Shown here: in pieces, positions 38,729 to 49,950 of the stretch
Numbering within the stretch: position 1 is the stretch's first letter
How the letters are laid out: each line of letters opens with the position of its first letter
Origin: Pectobacterium carotovorum
Lineage (GTDB): Bacteria; Pseudomonadota; Gammaproteobacteria; Enterobacterales; Enterobacteriaceae
Direction of reading: 5' to 3'
DNA: 64,000 nt
NCBI RefSeq assembly: GCF_900129615.1
Contig: NZ_FQWI01000005.1
Span: 307,703 to 371,702 of the forward strand
Program-made: the position numbers and the translations under genes
The notes under the pieces: generated by a model
The model's input: the letters and a program-made list of their open reading frames with translations, nothing else
What the model was told of the DNA's origin: nothing
The model's database searches: none

Positions 38729-39931
38729 ATGGGTTTTTCTCAGGCGGTCAGTGGTTTAAACGCGGCATCTAATAACCTGGATGTTATCGGTAATAACATC
38801 GCTAACTCAGCGACAGTGGGTTTTAAATCCGGGACCGTCACATTTGCGGATATGTTTGCGGGTTCTAAAGTTGGTATGGGTGTGAAGGTCGCATCGGTAT
38901 TGCAGGACTTTGGCAACGGTACGGTAACTTCATCCTCACGAGATCTGGATATTGCGATTAGCGGCGGTGGTTTTTACCGTCTGCAAGATACCAATGGCTC
39001 GACTTATTACAGCCGTAATGGTCAGTTCATGCTGAACGGCCGTAATATCGTCAATGCGCAAGGTATGCAACTGACAGGTTACCCGGTTGCTGGTACACCG
39101 CCAACGGTGCAAACGGGTGCCGATCCAGTACCGTTGACGGTTCCTGATGGCGATATGTTGGCGAGCCAAACGACGATTGCCTCAATTCAGGCCAACCTGA
39201 AATCCTCAGATGCCGTTCCAACGAGCGCCTGGGCCACAACGCCTGGTGCAGAAGGCACCTATAACAGCAAGACTGCACTAACAACCTATGACAGTCAGGG
39301 TAACGTGCATAACTTCACGCTGTATTTTGTTAAAACCGCGAATAATACGTGGCAGACATATGCTAAGGATGATTCCGTCAGCCCAGCTGTTTATCAAAAT
39401 GCAGGAGCATTGAACTTTGCTTCTAATGGTGCGTTAACGGGGCATACGCCTTTTAACATCAACCTCACTGGGACCAATGGTGCAGCGAATGGGACGTTTA
39501 CGCTTAATTTGACTGGCAGCGTGCAGCAAAATACCGAATATAGCTATAAGAGCCCAACTCAGAACGGTTTCGCCCCGGGCTCGCTGACTGGTTTTGCTAT
39601 CAATGACGATGGTACGATCGAAGGCAGCTACAGCAACGGTAAGAAGCAGGCGCTGGGTCAGATCCTGCTGGCTAGCTTTGCTAACCCAGAAGGTTTATCA
39701 CCTGAGGGGGATAACGCCTGGTCTGAAACGGCGAGCTCTGGTCAGGCTGTTGTTGGTCTGGCAGGTACCGGAAGTCTGGGTAAACTGATCGGTAAATCTA
39801 CCGAAAGTTCAAACGTTGACCTGAGTAAAGAGTTGGTCAACATGATTGTTGCGCAGCGTAACTACCAGTCAAACGCGCAAACTATCAAAACGCAGGATTC
39901 CATTCTGCAAACGCTGGTTAGCCTGCGTTAA
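38729..39931 (+). CDS. flgE: Flagellar hook protein FlgE
   Basis: Major hook subunit, 400 residues. The N-terminal coil (FSQAVSGLNAASNNLDVIGNNIANSAT) and the C-terminal coil (SNVDLSKELVNMIVAQRNYQSNAQTI) are almost the E. coli ones. The exposed middle (~150-290) differs freely, as usual for hook proteins. Confidence 0.97.
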   Translation: MGFSQAVSGLNAASNNLDVIGNNIANSATVGFKSGTVTFADMFAGSKVGMGVKVASVLQDFGNGTVTSSSRDLDIAISGGGFYRLQDTNGSTYYSRNGQFMLNGRNIVNAQGMQLTGYPVAGTPPTVQTGADPVPLTVPDGDMLASQTTIASIQANLKSSDAVPTSAWATTPGAEGTYNSKTALTTYDSQGNVHNFTLYFVKTANNTWQTYAKDDSVSPAVYQNAGALNFASNGALTGHTPFNINLTGTNGAANGTFTLNLTGSVQQNTEYSYKSPTQNGFAPGSLTGFAINDDGTIEGSYSNGKKQALGQILLASFANPEGLSPEGDNAWSETASSGQAVVGLAGTGSLGKLIGKSTESSNVDLSKELVNMIVAQRNYQSNAQTIKTQDSILQTLVSLR

Positions 39932-39952
39932 TTATCCTAACGGGGACATTGC

Positions 39953-40708
39953 ATGGATCACGCGATTTATACGGCAATGGGTGGCGCGAGCCAGTCATTG
40001 GAAAAGCAGGCGATTACTGCGAACAACTTGGCTAACGCCTCAACGCCGGGTTTCCGGGCACAGCTTTCTGCACTGCGTGCTGTACCGGTAAATGGGTTGA
40101 CACTGCCCACCCGAACGCTGGTTGTCGCTTCAACGCCTGGCGCTGATATGACTGAAGGCGTGATGAATTATACTGGCCGTGCAATGGATGTCGCTTTACC
40201 GAAAGAAAGTTGGCTGGCAGTGCAAACGGCTAACGGCGGTGAAGCGTACACCCGTAATGGTAATATGGAGATCAACGCTGATGGGCAGTTGACTATCCAG
40301 GGGCGTGTTGTGATGGGCGACGGTGGACCGATTGATATTCCTCCGCAGGCCCAGATCAGTATTTCTCCTGATGGTACGATTTCTGCGCTTAATGCGGGGG
40401 ATCCGCCGAATACGATTGCCCAATTGGGGCGTTTGAAGCTTGTAAAAGCTACCGGACAAGAAGTTGAGCGGTCCGATGACGGATTATTCCGCTTGACGCA
40501 ACAAGCTCAGCAACAACGTGGTAATGTTCTGCAAAACGATCCTACCGTGCGTATTATGCCGGGTGTAATCGAAGGCAGTAATGTGAACACGGTCGATACG
40601 ATGGTCGATATGATTGCCAATGCTCGTCGCTTTGAAATGCAGATGAAAATCATTAGTAGCGTCGACGATAATGCACAACGCGCTAATCAGATATTAGCAA
40701 TGGGTTAA
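39953..40708 (+). CDS. flgF: Flagellar proximal rod protein FlgF
   Basis: 251-residue rod subunit. It has SQSLEKQAITANNLANASTPGFRAQ at the N-terminus and VNTVDTMVDMIANARRFEMQMKII at the C-terminus, the FlgF-specific variant of the rod motif. 21 bases after flgE. Confidence 0.96.
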   Translation: MDHAIYTAMGGASQSLEKQAITANNLANASTPGFRAQLSALRAVPVNGLTLPTRTLVVASTPGADMTEGVMNYTGRAMDVALPKESWLAVQTANGGEAYTRNGNMEINADGQLTIQGRVVMGDGGPIDIPPQAQISISPDGTISALNAGDPPNTIAQLGRLKLVKATGQEVERSDDGLFRLTQQAQQQRGNVLQNDPTVRIMPGVIEGSNVNTVDTMVDMIANARRFEMQMKIISSVDDNAQRANQILAMG

Positions 40709-40735
40709 GCGCCGAGTGCGCACAGGAGTGAATAA

Positions 40736-41518
40736 ATGATCCGTTCTTTGTGGATTGCAAAAACCGGCTTGAATGCTCAGCAAACCAACATGGACGTTAT
40801 TTCCAATAACTTGGCAAACGTCAGCACCAATGGTTTCAAGCGTCAGCGTGCGGTATTTGAAGACTTGATGTATCAAACAGTTCGTCAGCCTGGAGCTCAA
40901 TCTTCAGAGCAAACCATGCTACCGTCCGGCTTGCAGCTAGGTACGGGTGTCCGTCCGGTATCAACAGAGCGTATTCATACCCAAGGGACCTTTTCCGAAA
41001 CGGGCAACTCTAAAGACGTTGCTATTAAAGGTCAGGGATTCTTTCAGGTCCAATTACCTGATGGGACAACCGCTTATACGCGTGACGGTGCCTTCCAGCT
41101 TGATGGTAATGGTCAATTAGTGACGTCCAGTGGTTATCAGGTTCAGCCTGCTATTACTGTTCCGGCGAATGCGACAGAACTGAATATCGGCCGTGACGGT
41201 ATTGTGAGCGTTAAAGTGCAGGGGCAGGCAGCAACAAACCAGATTGGCCAACTGACACTGACGACCTTTATTAATGATAGCGGCCTTGAGAGCATGGGTG
41301 AGAACCTGTACCTGGAAACGGCGAGTTCAGGTGCGCCGAATGAAACGAACCCAGGTTTGAATGGCGCGGGCCTGCTGTATCAGAAATATGTCGAAACCTC
41401 CAACGTCAATGTGGCAGAGGAATTGGTATCGATGATTCAGACTCAGCGTGCTTACGAAATCAACAGTAAAGCAATTTCTTCTTCTGACCAAATGTTGCAG
41501 AAATTGACCCAACTGTAA
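40736..41518 (+). CDS. flgG: Flagellar distal rod protein FlgG
   Basis: Distal rod subunit of 260 residues, the standard length. It has [33 protein letters not shown], then [17 protein letters not shown], the FlgG-specific segment that makes the rod straight. It ends [23 protein letters not shown]. Confidence 0.97.
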   Translation: MIRSLWIAKTGLNAQQTNMDVISNNLANVSTNGFKRQRAVFEDLMYQTVRQPGAQSSEQTMLPSGLQLGTGVRPVSTERIHTQGTFSETGNSKDVAIKGQGFFQVQLPDGTTAYTRDGAFQLDGNGQLVTSSGYQVQPAITVPANATELNIGRDGIVSVKVQGQAATNQIGQLTLTTFINDSGLESMGENLYLETASSGAPNETNPGLNGAGLLYQKYVETSNVNVAEELVSMIQTQRAYEINSKAISSSDQMLQKLTQL

Positions 41519-41692
41519 TGGGTAACCCGCTAATTTCAGGAGCGAGAGCGGGTGCTCTGGTTGCCTGATAGTAGCAATGTAGACAGTGTTTAACGGGGTA
41601 ATGATGACCATAGGCACCCGATGAGTGGGCCAGTATGGTTTTGATTTACCCCGTGAATATGTGAAATAGATTAATTTAAGGCGATATCCGCA

Positions 41693-42412
41693 GTGATAAT
41701 GAATGCAAAGTCGGTTATCAAACCACTCCGCCGACACCGTCTGTTGGCATTGATCGCGATGTTAGCACTTAACGGTTGCGCCTATATTCCGCATGATAAA
41801 GTTGTCACTGGGCCTACGACTGCTCAGCCTGGATCGCCCGTATTAGCGGGCCCTAATGGCTCTATTTTCCAAACCGTACAGCCGATGAATTATGGTTACC
41901 AGCCGATGTTTGAGGATCGTCGTCCACGTAATATTGGCGATACCTTGACGATCGTGTTGCAGGAAAATGTTAGCGCCAGTAAAAGTTCATCAGCCAATGC
42001 TGCTCGTAATGGTGCGTCAACGTTCGGTGTAACGACGGTACCACGTTATCTTGAAGGGCCGTTGGGTAATAATCGTGCGTCGCTGAATGCGACAGGAACG
42101 AATGACTTCACGGGGCAGGGTGGTGCGAATGCGAACAACACCTTCAGTGGTACGATTACGGTCACCGTGGGTCAAGTGCTGGCTAATGGCAACCTGCAGG
42201 TCGTTGGCGAAAAACAAATTGCAATTAATCAGGGAACAGAGTTTATCCGTTTCTCTGGGGTAGTAAATCCGAGAACCATTAGTGGTAACAACTCGGTGCC
42301 ATCAACCCAGGTTGCGGATGCGCGCATTGAATATGTCGGTAATGGCTATATTAACGAAGCGCAAAACATGGGCTGGTTACAGCGGTTCTTCCTCAATGTT
42401 TCTCCGTTCTAA
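41693..42412 (+). CDS. flgH: Flagellar L-ring lipoprotein FlgH
   Basis: Outer-membrane bushing of the rod. A lipobox LNGC is at about residue 28, after a hydrophobic signal (LLALIAMLA). The mature sequence follows E. coli Flg[31 protein letters not shown], then [23 protein letters not shown]. The GTG at 41693 gives 239 residues; the ATG at 41699 gives 237 and is equally likely. The 174-base gap after flgG is wider than elsewhere in the operon. Confidence 0.95.
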   Translation: MIMNAKSVIKPLRRHRLLALIAMLALNGCAYIPHDKVVTGPTTAQPGSPVLAGPNGSIFQTVQPMNYGYQPMFEDRRPRNIGDTLTIVLQENVSASKSSSANAARNGASTFGVTTVPRYLEGPLGNNRASLNATGTNDFTGQGGANANNTFSGTITVTVGQVLANGNLQVVGEKQIAINQGTEFIRFSGVVNPRTISGNNSVPSTQVADARIEYVGNGYINEAQNMGWLQRFFLNVSPF

Positions 42413-42428
42413 GCTTAAGAGGCCTGCC

Positions 42429-43538
42429 ATGCGGATTGCATCATTTTTCACTGTACTGCTGACGTTACTGACGCTGAATATTTCCCCTGCGTCGGCAGAG
42501 AGAATTCGCGATCTGGTGAATATCCAGGGCGTACGCGGTAATGCGTTAATTGGTTATGGTTTAGTGGTTGGTCTCGATGGTTCTGGTGACCAGACCATGC
42601 AGACGCCATTTACGACGCAAAGCTTAACTAACATGCTTTCACAGTTGGGTATTACCGTTCCTGCTGGAACCAACATGCAGTTGAAGAATGTGGCGGCGGT
42701 GATGGTAACGGCGGAACTTCCGCCTTTTGGCAGAACAGGCCAAAATATTGATGTCGTTGTGTCATCACTCGGTAACGCGAAGAGCTTGCGCGGCGGGACA
42801 CTGTTAATGACCCCATTAAAAGGGGTGGACAATCAGGTCTACGCTTTGGCGCAGGGGAACGTTTTGGTTGGTGGCGCGGGTGCCTCCGCTGGCGGAAGTA
42901 GTGTTCAGGTTAACCAGCTTGCCGGCGGACGCATCAGTAACGGTGCAATTATTGAGCGAGAGTTACCGAGTACGTTTGGCACGTCAAACACGATAATGCT
43001 ACAACTGAAGAATGACGACTTCTCGATGGCGCAGAAAGTCAGCGATGCAATCAATCGCTCTGGATACGGTGGTACAGCGACTCCGCTGGATTCTCGTACC
43101 ATTCAGGTACTTGCTCCGCATGGCAATAGTTCTCAGGTTCGCTTTTTGGCTGATGTCCAGAATATTGAAGTCAACGTCGGTATTCAGGACGCCAAGGTGA
43201 TTATTAATTCTCGTACCGGATCTGTTGTGATGAACCGCGATGTCACGCTGGATAGCTGTGCTATCGCCCAGGGCAACCTCTCTGTGACGATCAATCAGCA
43301 GGCCAACGTCAGCCAACCTAATACCCCATTTGGCGGTGGCCAGACGGTTGTCACGCCGCAAACAGAGATTTCGGTTCAGCAAGCGGGTGGTGCTTTACAG
43401 CGTGTCAATTCCAGCGCCAACCTCAACAACGTCGTGCGTGCACTGAATTCTTTGGGCGCGACGCCGATGGAGCTGATGTCTATTCTGCAGGCGATGCAAA
43501 GTGCTGGCTGCTTGCGTGCCAAACTGGAAATTATCTGA
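42429..43538 (+). CDS. flgI: Flagellar P-ring protein FlgI
   Basis: Periplasmic ring protein with a cleavable signal peptide (residues 1-22, ending ASA before [11 protein letters not shown]). Conserved features include [22 protein letters not shown] and the C-terminal [26 protein letters not shown]. The ATG at 42429 gives 369 residues, preceded by AGAGG. A longer in-frame start inside flgH exists but would bury the signal peptide. It overlaps flgJ by one base. Confidence 0.96.
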   Translation: MRIASFFTVLLTLLTLNISPASAERIRDLVNIQGVRGNALIGYGLVVGLDGSGDQTMQTPFTTQSLTNMLSQLGITVPAGTNMQLKNVAAVMVTAELPPFGRTGQNIDVVVSSLGNAKSLRGGTLLMTPLKGVDNQVYALAQGNVLVGGAGASAGGSSVQVNQLAGGRISNGAIIERELPSTFGTSNTIMLQLKNDDFSMAQKVSDAINRSGYGGTATPLDSRTIQVLAPHGNSSQVRFLADVQNIEVNVGIQDAKVIINSRTGSVVMNRDVTLDSCAIAQGNLSVTINQQANVSQPNTPFGGGQTVVTPQTEISVQQAGGALQRVNSSANLNNVVRALNSLGATPMELMSILQAMQSAGCLRAKLEII

Positions 43539-44500
43539 TGAGTGATATGCAGACGCTGAATAACGCGGCCTATGATGCGCAGTCCCTGAATACGTTGAAG
43601 CGTGAAGTTTCAGGTAATCCTCAAAGCAAAGAGGGCATTAGGGCGGTTGCGCAACAAATGGAAGGCGTGTTTGTACAATTGATGATGAAAAGCATGCGTT
43701 CAGCGATTCCGCAGGACGGGCTCTTCAACAGCGATCAGACGCGTCTGTATACCTCAATGTATGACCAGCAAATTGCTCAAGAGATCTCAACTAAGGGCAA
43801 GGGGCTTGGGCTCGCGGATGTTATGGTTGAGCAATTAACCCGACAATCCCCTGATGCCACGGCGGCTAAAGCCGCTGTTCCATCTGTTCCATTAACATTT
43901 GATGGTGACGTGCTCAAAAGCATGCCAACCGCGGCCGTGGAACAGATGGTACGTAAAGCGCTACCCAAATTGCCCACTACGGGGTCAGCGTTGCCGCTAT
44001 CCAATAGTAATTTTGTGTCTCAGATTTCTTTACCTGCTCAGATTGCCAGCCAGCATAGCGGCATACCTCATCACCTTATCATCGCTCAGGCTGCGCTTGA
44101 ATCTGGCTGGGGACAGCGCGAAATCCCTACCGAAGATGGGCGCCCAAGTCATAATCTGTTCGGTATCAAAGCAGGAAGTAGCTGGAATGGGCCGACAACA
44201 GAGATAACTACGACAGAATATGAGCAAGGTGTGGCCAAAAAGGTAAAAGCCAGCTTCAGAGTGTACGATTCCTATATTGAGGCTATCGGTGACTATGTGA
44301 AGTTGTTGACCAATAACCCACGCTATTCTGCCGTGATGAGTGCCGGAACGGCTGAGCAAGCGGCTCATGCGTTACAAAAGGCGGGTTATGCAACGGATCC
44401 ACAATATGCCCAAAAACTGGTTAGCATGATCCAGCAAATGAAGAATTCAGGTGAGAAAGTAGCGAAAGCCTACACTCACGATTTGAGTCGGCTATTTTGA
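43538..44500 (+). CDS. flgJ: Rod-cap protein and peptidoglycan hydrolase FlgJ
   Basis: Two-domain protein of 320 residues. The N-terminal part (~1-105) is the rod-assembly cap (EGIRAVAQQMEGVFVQLMMKSMR). From about 165 it is a GH73 glucosaminidase that opens the peptidoglycan for the rod, with the catalytic Glu188 in AQAALESGWGQ and the HNLFGIKAG motif. The linker between is Ala/Pro-rich. Confidence 0.96.
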   Translation: MSDMQTLNNAAYDAQSLNTLKREVSGNPQSKEGIRAVAQQMEGVFVQLMMKSMRSAIPQDGLFNSDQTRLYTSMYDQQIAQEISTKGKGLGLADVMVEQLTRQSPDATAAKAAVPSVPLTFDGDVLKSMPTAAVEQMVRKALPKLPTTGSALPLSNSNFVSQISLPAQIASQHSGIPHHLIIAQAALESGWGQREIPTEDGRPSHNLFGIKAGSSWNGPTTEITTTEYEQGVAKKVKASFRVYDSYIEAIGDYVKLLTNNPRYSAVMSAGTAEQAAHALQKAGYATDPQYAQKLVSMIQQMKNSGEKVAKAYTHDLSRLF

Positions 44501-44509
44501 TTTTTTTAT

Positions 44510-44536
44510 TCAAGATTTGCGCTTCCTGACCGATAT
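44510..44536 (+). promoter_or_regulatory. Probable FliA (sigma28) promoter for flgKL
   Basis: TCAA, 15 bases, ACCGATAT: nine of twelve consensus positions, right spacing, in the 126-base gap between flgJ and flgK where a class III promoter is expected. Confidence 0.55.
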
Positions 44537-44626
44537 AGTAATTAACTTATGTAGCGTATTTGCTGCTTTCAGCATTTGGTTAATCGCGCAGGGCGAAAAA
44601 AGCCTGTGTAAAAGGAACAACACCCT

Positions 44627-46321
44627 ATGTCCAATTTAATTAACACCGCGATGAGTGGCTTAAAAGGTGCACAGGTTGCGCTGAGTACCGTCAGTAACAA
44701 CATTAGTAATCAGGCTGTTACTGGCTATAGTCGGCAAAATGCGATTCTTGAGCAAGCAACTAGCAGCAGCACATCCGCTGGATATATTGGTAACGGTGTC
44801 AATGTTGTTAGCATTAATCGTCAGTACAATGAGTTCATCACCAACCAGCTGCGTTCTGCGCAAACGACAAGCAGCTCAGTTACCGCTTATTACGAGCAGA
44901 TTTCCAAGATTGATAATCTGCTGGCGAGTAGTACGACTAGCCTGTCATCAACCATACAGGGCTTCTTTTCTAACCTGCAAAACCTCACCAGTAACGCGGG
45001 CGATTCGTCGACTCGTCAAACTGTATTGGGCAAAGCTGAAGGGCTGGTAAACCAATTCAAAGTCACGGATAAATACCTGCGTGACATGGACAGCGGGCTG
45101 AATACACAGATTCAAAGTACTGTTGGCCAAATTAATACGTATACCGACCAGATCGCATCGTTAAACAACGAGATCACGAAACTAATGGGCGCAAATAGCG
45201 GCACAATGCCTAACGATTTGCTTGATCAGCGCGATCTTCTGGTCGATCAGCTCAATAAATTAGTGGGTGTTGATGTTACCGTTCAGGATGGGATTGTTTA
45301 TAACGTTGCATTGAAGAACGGCACTAACTTGGTTCAGGCGGGTACCAGCAATCAATTAGTTGCAATTAGTTCCAGCAGCGACCCGTCTCGTCTCACCATC
45401 GGATATAAAGACCGGACAAACGATGTTGTCACGTTGAATGAGAGTACATTAACCGGTGGTTCATTAGGTGGTTTGATCGCTTTCCGTACAGAGACGTTGG
45501 ATGAAGCACGTAATCAGCTAGGGCAGTTAGCATTAGCATTTGCTGATGCATTTAATGCCCAGCACCAAAAAGGTTTTGACCATGATGGGGTCAAAGGCGG
45601 TGATTTCTTTTCCTTTGGTAAGGCTGTAGTTCTGAATGATAGCAAGAACGGGGGTAACGCCGTGTTGACTCCTTCTTACACCGATACCAAAGACGTACAA
45701 GCGACCAATTATTCGATTAAATATGACGGCGCTAGCTGGCAAGTTACCCGTTTATCTGACAACTCAAAATTTACGGCAACGGTGGATACCTCTGATAACA
45801 GCCTGAATTTTGATGGTATCAAGATGACTATCTCGGGAACGCCGGCAACGAACGACAGTTTCTTGCTCAAACCAGTTAATGATGTCATTACCGATATGTC
45901 AGTGGCTATTTCCGATCCTAATAAAATTGCTGCGGCATCCGTTAAGCTCGATGATGCGGGCAACCCAGTTGTGGATGGAAGCGGCAATCCCGTGTTTGGT
46001 GGTGTAGGTGATAATACCAACGCGAAGGCATTACTTGCGCTGCAAAATGAGAAGATTGTAGGCGGAAAGGCAAGTGCTTCTGGCGCATACGCGAGCTTAG
46101 TGGGCATGATCGGTAACCAGACCAGTACGCTGAAGATAAATAACACGTCGCAGCAAAACGTTGTTAAGCAACTGACGGCAGAGCAGCAATCTGTAGCTGG
46201 TGTGAATCTAGATGAAGAGTACGGCGATCTGATGCGTTACCAGCAATACTACATGGCAAATGCTCAGGTCATCAAAACAGCACAATCCATATTCGACGCG
46301 TTATTAGCCGCACGCAGCTAG
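44627..46321 (+). CDS. flgK: Hook-filament junction protein 1 FlgK
   Basis: Adaptor joining hook and filament, 564 residues. The front (SNLINTAMSGLKGAQVALSTVSNNISNQAVTGYSRQ) and the C-terminal coil (NLDEEYGDLMRYQQYYMANAQVI) match E. coli. The middle contains the variable outer domain (~300-480). Export depends on the chaperone FlgN encoded in the same window. Confidence 0.96.
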   Translation: MSNLINTAMSGLKGAQVALSTVSNNISNQAVTGYSRQNAILEQATSSSTSAGYIGNGVNVVSINRQYNEFITNQLRSAQTTSSSVTAYYEQISKIDNLLASSTTSLSSTIQGFFSNLQNLTSNAGDSSTRQTVLGKAEGLVNQFKVTDKYLRDMDSGLNTQIQSTVGQINTYTDQIASLNNEITKLMGANSGTMPNDLLDQRDLLVDQLNKLVGVDVTVQDGIVYNVALKNGTNLVQAGTSNQLVAISSSSDPSRLTIGYKDRTNDVVTLNESTLTGGSLGGLIAFRTETLDEARNQLGQLALAFADAFNAQHQKGFDHDGVKGGDFFSFGKAVVLNDSKNGGNAVLTPSYTDTKDVQATNYSIKYDGASWQVTRLSDNSKFTATVDTSDNSLNFDGIKMTISGTPATNDSFLLKPVNDVITDMSVAISDPNKIAAASVKLDDAGNPVVDGSGNPVFGGVGDNTNAKALLALQNEKIVGGKASASGAYASLVGMIGNQTSTLKINNTSQQNVVKQLTAEQQSVAGVNLDEEYGDLMRYQQYYMANAQVIKTAQSIFDALLAARS

Positions 46322-46352
46322 TTTGACCATTTGATAAAGAGGAATTAATACC

Positions 46353-47306
46353 ATGCGCTTAAGTACTAGCATGATATATCAGCAAAATATGCAAGGCATT
46401 TTGAATGGTCAGACTGCGTGGCAAAAAACGGGTGAGCAACTGTCAACCGGTAAACGTGTCGTAAACCCATCAGATGATCCGATCGCTGCGGCGGGTGCCA
46501 TTATGCTTGGCCAGGCTCAGTCGGAGAATGGTCAGTACACGTTGGCTCGTACTTTTGCCAAGCAAAGTATGTCTCTTGAAGAGTCTATTCTGGACAAAAG
46601 CACTACCACAATTAGCAGCGCATTGACCGAAGTAATCAAAGGCGGTGGTGTTCTGAGTGATGACGATCGTAAGTCGGTCGCGACCTCCCTGCGTGGTATG
46701 AAAGCTGAATTGCTGAATATGGCTAACAGCACCGACGGTAACGGTAATTATATTTTTGCTGGTTATAACACCGACAAAATTCCTTTTGTTGATGGGGCCA
46801 CAGGCGTTGAGTATTTGGGCGGTAATCAGGCGATCTCACAACGCGTAGATGCATCCCGAAATATGACGGTCAGCCATGTTGGTTCTGCGGTGTTCAATGG
46901 GACAACCGGTGATGCTCAAGCAGAACCGGATGGTAGTATCCAGTCAGATTTGTTTGAGACTTTGGATATTGCAATTAAAGCGCTTGAAACCCCTATTGCC
47001 GATGCTGACGATGCAACAAAAGCCGGTGTGGCAGCAGCGTTAGAGACGGCAAACCGCGGTTTAAAAAATTCATTTAATAATATTTCAGCCGTTCGCGCAG
47101 AGTTGGGTATTCAGCTCAATGAGATTGATAATCTCGATGCTATTGGCAAAGATCGTGATGTAGCGAATAAGACTGCGTTGGGACAACTGCAGGATACTGA
47201 CTGGTATGACGCAATTTCGTCTTATATCATGCAACAGTCTTCTCTGCAGGCCTCTTATACGGCTTTCCAGAATATGCAAGGAATGTCGTTATTCCAAATG
47301 AGATAG
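46353..47306 (+). CDS. flgL: Hook-filament junction protein 3 FlgL
   Basis: 317 residues. Flagellin-like N-terminus (MRLSTSMIYQQNMQGI, GEQLSTGKRVVNPSDDPIAAAGA) and C-terminal coil (SSYIMQQSSLQASYTAFQNMQGMSLFQ). It is coupled to flgK, 31 bases away, and closed by an intrinsic terminator. Confidence 0.96.
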   Translation: MRLSTSMIYQQNMQGILNGQTAWQKTGEQLSTGKRVVNPSDDPIAAAGAIMLGQAQSENGQYTLARTFAKQSMSLEESILDKSTTTISSALTEVIKGGGVLSDDDRKSVATSLRGMKAELLNMANSTDGNGNYIFAGYNTDKIPFVDGATGVEYLGGNQAISQRVDASRNMTVSHVGSAVFNGTTGDAQAEPDGSIQSDLFETLDIAIKALETPIADADDATKAGVAAALETANRGLKNSFNNISAVRAELGIQLNEIDNLDAIGKDRDVANKTALGQLQDTDWYDAISSYIMQQSSLQASYTAFQNMQGMSLFQMR

Positions 47307-47346
47307 TAGTAATAGATGATATTTTTCTATTCTACTTTACGGTTTG

Positions 47347-47373
47347 AATACGCTTAAACCGGGCGTATTTTTT
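47347..47373 (+). terminator. Terminator after flgKL
   Basis: AATACGC pairs with GCGTATT around a nine-base loop and runs into a TTTTTT tract. It ends the flgKL message 40 bases after the flgL stop. Confidence 0.8.
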
Positions 47374-47676
47374 AGGCGTGTCACTCCCTTCATTATATTG
47401 AATGGATGACATGCCATTTTTTATTCCCCTATCATCCTCAATTTTCTCCGGCATTCCCTTTTATATAACACCTACTTTTTTAGTGCATAGATTGTTTCAG
47501 GCAATGTCTGGTGCAATCCCTACGCGCGATTTAGCAAAACAACAGCATCGTATAACCATATTCCATAGGATGAGCTGCGATACCAAACCGTAAGAATCTT
47601 AAATGGGGAATAAATATGTGCGTCTGGTATCCGTATTGGCCTCACTTCGACCACTACGGATTTATATAGTGAACTG
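47374..47676. other. Spacer between convergent flgL and fliR
   Basis: About 300 bases with no gene I can defend. A 63-codon frame (47402-47593) has no Shine-Dalgarno or family. An inverted repeat ATCCGTA/TACGGAT (47629-47661) near the fliR stop could mark the end of the fli transcript on the minus strand, but it lacks a T-run. Confidence 0.4.
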
Positions 47677-48462
47677 CTAAGAACTTGATAGCTGAGTGAG
47701 AATATCAGCGAGTAAATCGAATACTTCGCTGAATAAATGCTCTGCGAAGGGGGGAACCAGTGGGAGTAATAAACCTAGCGTCATGATTCCCACCGTAAGG
47801 GTAATCGGAAAGCCAACGACAAATACCGAGAGTTGGGGAGCGACGCGGTTAAGCATACCTAATGCCAGATTGATGGTCAGCAATAGGGTTATGATTGGCA
47901 GCGCCAGCATCAATCCGTTAATAAAAATTAGCCCGCCGGCACGAGCAAGCGCGAGAAAAGCATGGCTGTTGATAGGGTTGGTGCTGATTGGCAGAGTATA
48001 GAAACTATCCGCTAATAGCGAAATCATCCAGAGGTGCCCATCAAAGGTTAAGAACAATAAAATCGCGAGAATATTCAGGAAACGGGCGACTACCTGCATA
48101 TTCGGGCCGCCAGTGGGATCAAAGAAGGTCGCAAAAGCGAGCCCCATTTGTAAGCCAATGAGTTCGCCAGCATGGCGAATAGCGGCAAATGCTAACTGCA
48201 TTGACAGACCGAGCGTAACGCCGATAAGTATTTGCTGTATTAACAGCCATACACCTGCGACGGAAAAAATAGGCGTGGTGTTTAACGGTAAATAAGGCGC
48301 AACGAGTAGGGTAATCAGTGCGCCCAGACCGATCTTGACCCGATTGCCAATCGCTCTTTCGTTAAAGACAGGTGCGGTACTGATCAGCGCAAGAATTCTG
48401 ACAAAGGGCCAAAAAAACTGGCTAACCCAATTCACCATGTCCCAACTGTTAAACGTCAGCAT
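47677..48462 (-). CDS. fliR: Flagellar export gate protein FliR
   Basis: Membrane protein of the FliPQR export-gate core, 261 residues with about six hydrophobic helices. The conserved [19 protein letters not shown] loop and the [15 protein letters not shown] helix are present. Last gene of the fliL-to-fliR minus-strand operon. Confidence 0.95.
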   Translation of the reverse strand: MLTFNSWDMVNWVSQFFWPFVRILALISTAPVFNERAIGNRVKIGLGALITLLVAPYLPLNTTPIFSVAGVWLLIQQILIGVTLGLSMQLAFAAIRHAGELIGLQMGLAFATFFDPTGGPNMQVVARFLNILAILLFLTFDGHLWMISLLADSFYTLPISTNPINSHAFLALARAGGLIFINGLMLALPIITLLLTINLALGMLNRVAPQLSVFVVGFPITLTVGIMTLGLLLPLVPPFAEHLFSEVFDLLADILTQLSSS

Positions 48463-48464
48463 GC

Positions 48465-48734
48465 TTACCCAATAATGTTAGGTAACTGGCCGAATAGCGT
48501 ACGCATATAGTCCAGCATGAGGTTTAACATCCAGGGGCCAGCGATCACTAAGGTGAAGAAGACCGTTAGGATTTTAGGGATAAACGACAGCGTCATTTCG
48601 TTTATCTGAGTTGCAGCCTGTAAAAGACTAATAAGTAACCCGCTGAGTAGTGCTGCCATCAACGGAGGCGCCGCCAATGCCAATGCTACCTTCATTGCCT
48701 CATAGCCAAGCGCCATCACCGATTCTGGTGTCAT
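48465..48734 (-). CDS. fliQ: Flagellar export gate protein FliQ
   Basis: 89-residue, two-helix membrane protein of the FliPQR core. [32 protein letters not shown] and the [16 protein letters not shown] loop are diagnostic. Two bases separate it from fliR. Confidence 0.96.
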   Translation of the reverse strand: MTPESVMALGYEAMKVALALAAPPLMAALLSGLLISLLQAATQINEMTLSFIPKILTVFFTLVIAGPWMLNLMLDYMRTLFGQLPNIIG

Positions 48735-48754
48735 AGTCGCATTCCTCTATTCGT

Positions 48755-49531
48755 CTAACTATAAAAACTCTGGGCTAATGAACCGAGTAGCAACTGCCAG
48801 CCATCGACTAATACGAAAAGCATGAGTTTAAAAGGCAATGAAATGGTTGCCGGAGGAACCATCATCATCCCTAGTGCCATCAATACGCTGGCAACAACGA
48901 GGTCAATGATGAGGAAAGGGATAAATACGGTGAAACCAATTTGGAAAGCAGTTTTTAGCTCACTTGTCACAAATGCGGGGAGAAGTACACGCATGGGTAC
49001 CGCTTCAGGCCCTTGGATCTCTGGAATTTCTGCCAGCCGGGTAAATAACGCCAGATCGGTTTCCCGGGTCTGCCGCAGCATGAACTCACGCACGGGTTCC
49101 GCGCCACGTTCTATGGCGACTTCCATGCTGATTTGATCCTGACTGAAGGGAAGGTAGGCTTCGTCATAAACGCGGTTTAATACTGGCGACATGACAAAAA
49201 ATGTCAGGAAAAGCGTCAATCCGAGCAATACCTGGTTCGGTGGTGCGGTTGGTGTACCCAGCGCGTTACGTAACAAACTTAGTACAATGATGATTCGGGT
49301 GAAGCTGGTCATCATTAACAATGCAGCAGGAAGAAACGTTAATGACGTGAGTAAAACCAGCGTCTGTACGGATAGCGTCCAGCTCTGTCCACCGTTAGGT
49401 AGCGGTTGCGTCACAATACCGGGAAGCTGTGCCCACACCGATGGTGCCATGAACAATAAACCGATGGCTAAACCGTAGCGCAGTGTGCGAAGCAGGGCGG
49501 TGATACGAAAATAATTAGGCAAGGCACTCAT
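48755..49531 (-). CDS. fliP: Flagellar export gate protein FliP
   Basis: Core of the export gate, unusual in having a cleaved signal sequence ([11 protein letters not shown] before [10 protein letters not shown]). The mature protein contains [20 protein letters not shown] and the C-terminal [25 protein letters not shown]. At 258 residues it is slightly longer than E. coli FliP (245), the difference being in the leader. Overlaps fliO by four bases. Confidence 0.96.
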   Translation of the reverse strand: MSALPNYFRITALLRTLRYGLAIGLLFMAPSVWAQLPGIVTQPLPNGGQSWTLSVQTLVLLTSLTFLPAALLMMTSFTRIIIVLSLLRNALGTPTAPPNQVLLGLTLFLTFFVMSPVLNRVYDEAYLPFSQDQISMEVAIERGAEPVREFMLRQTRETDLALFTRLAEIPEIQGPEAVPMRVLLPAFVTSELKTAFQIGFTVFIPFLIIDLVVASVLMALGMMMVPPATISLPFKLMLFVLVDGWQLLLGSLAQSFYS

Positions 49532-49950
49532 TCCGATTTTTCCGGACGCTTTAAAACTTTCTTTAACAGTTGATTGAAATCTACCGGCTTGGTGTCACCA
49601 GTTGAGGAACTGTCGTTGGTTGGTTGTGCCGGAAGTGTATGCAGCGGCGTGATTTGCTGAGCCGTAACACCTAACACCAGCCAGGTATTATCAACTTCTA
49701 CAATAACGACACGTTCACGCTGCCCGACAGGGCAACTGGATACCACTTTTAGCAACTTGTTTTGCTTGGCTTGTGGTGCAAAACCGAGTTTGCGAGCTAG
49801 CCAGGCAATCAGCAGAATAAATAATAAAATACCAGCTAGCACGCTACCAACCTGTGTCAGTAACATGCTGCCGGTAAGGGGGGGCTCAGTAACAAGTGTT
49901 GACTGCTGACTTGCTACTGGGGCCGGAGATGATATCGAGGCTATTGCCAT
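49528..49950 (-). CDS. fliO: Flagellar export-gate assembly protein FliO
   Basis: Small membrane protein that helps FliP assemble. One membrane helix ([22 protein letters not shown], about 33-54) is followed by a cytoplasmic beta-barrel-like part ([37 protein letters not shown]). 140 residues. Overlaps fliN by one base. Confidence 0.93.
   Translation of the reverse strand: MAIASISSPAPVASQQSTLVTEPPLTGSMLLTQVGSVLAGILLFILLIAWLARKLGFAPQAKQNKLLKVVSSCPVGQRERVVIVEVDNTWLVLGVTAQQITPLHTLPAQPTNDSSSTGDTKPVDFNQLLKKVLKRPEKSE

Noticed and set aside
42282..42428. Upstream extension of flgI inside flgH
   Set aside because: It would place ~49 residues before a clear signal peptide; AGAGG and the ATG at 42429 fit the family.
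47402..47593. 63-codon plus-strand frame between flgL and fliR
   Set aside because: It follows the flgKL terminator, lacks a Shine-Dalgarno and resembles nothing; spacer sequence is more likely.
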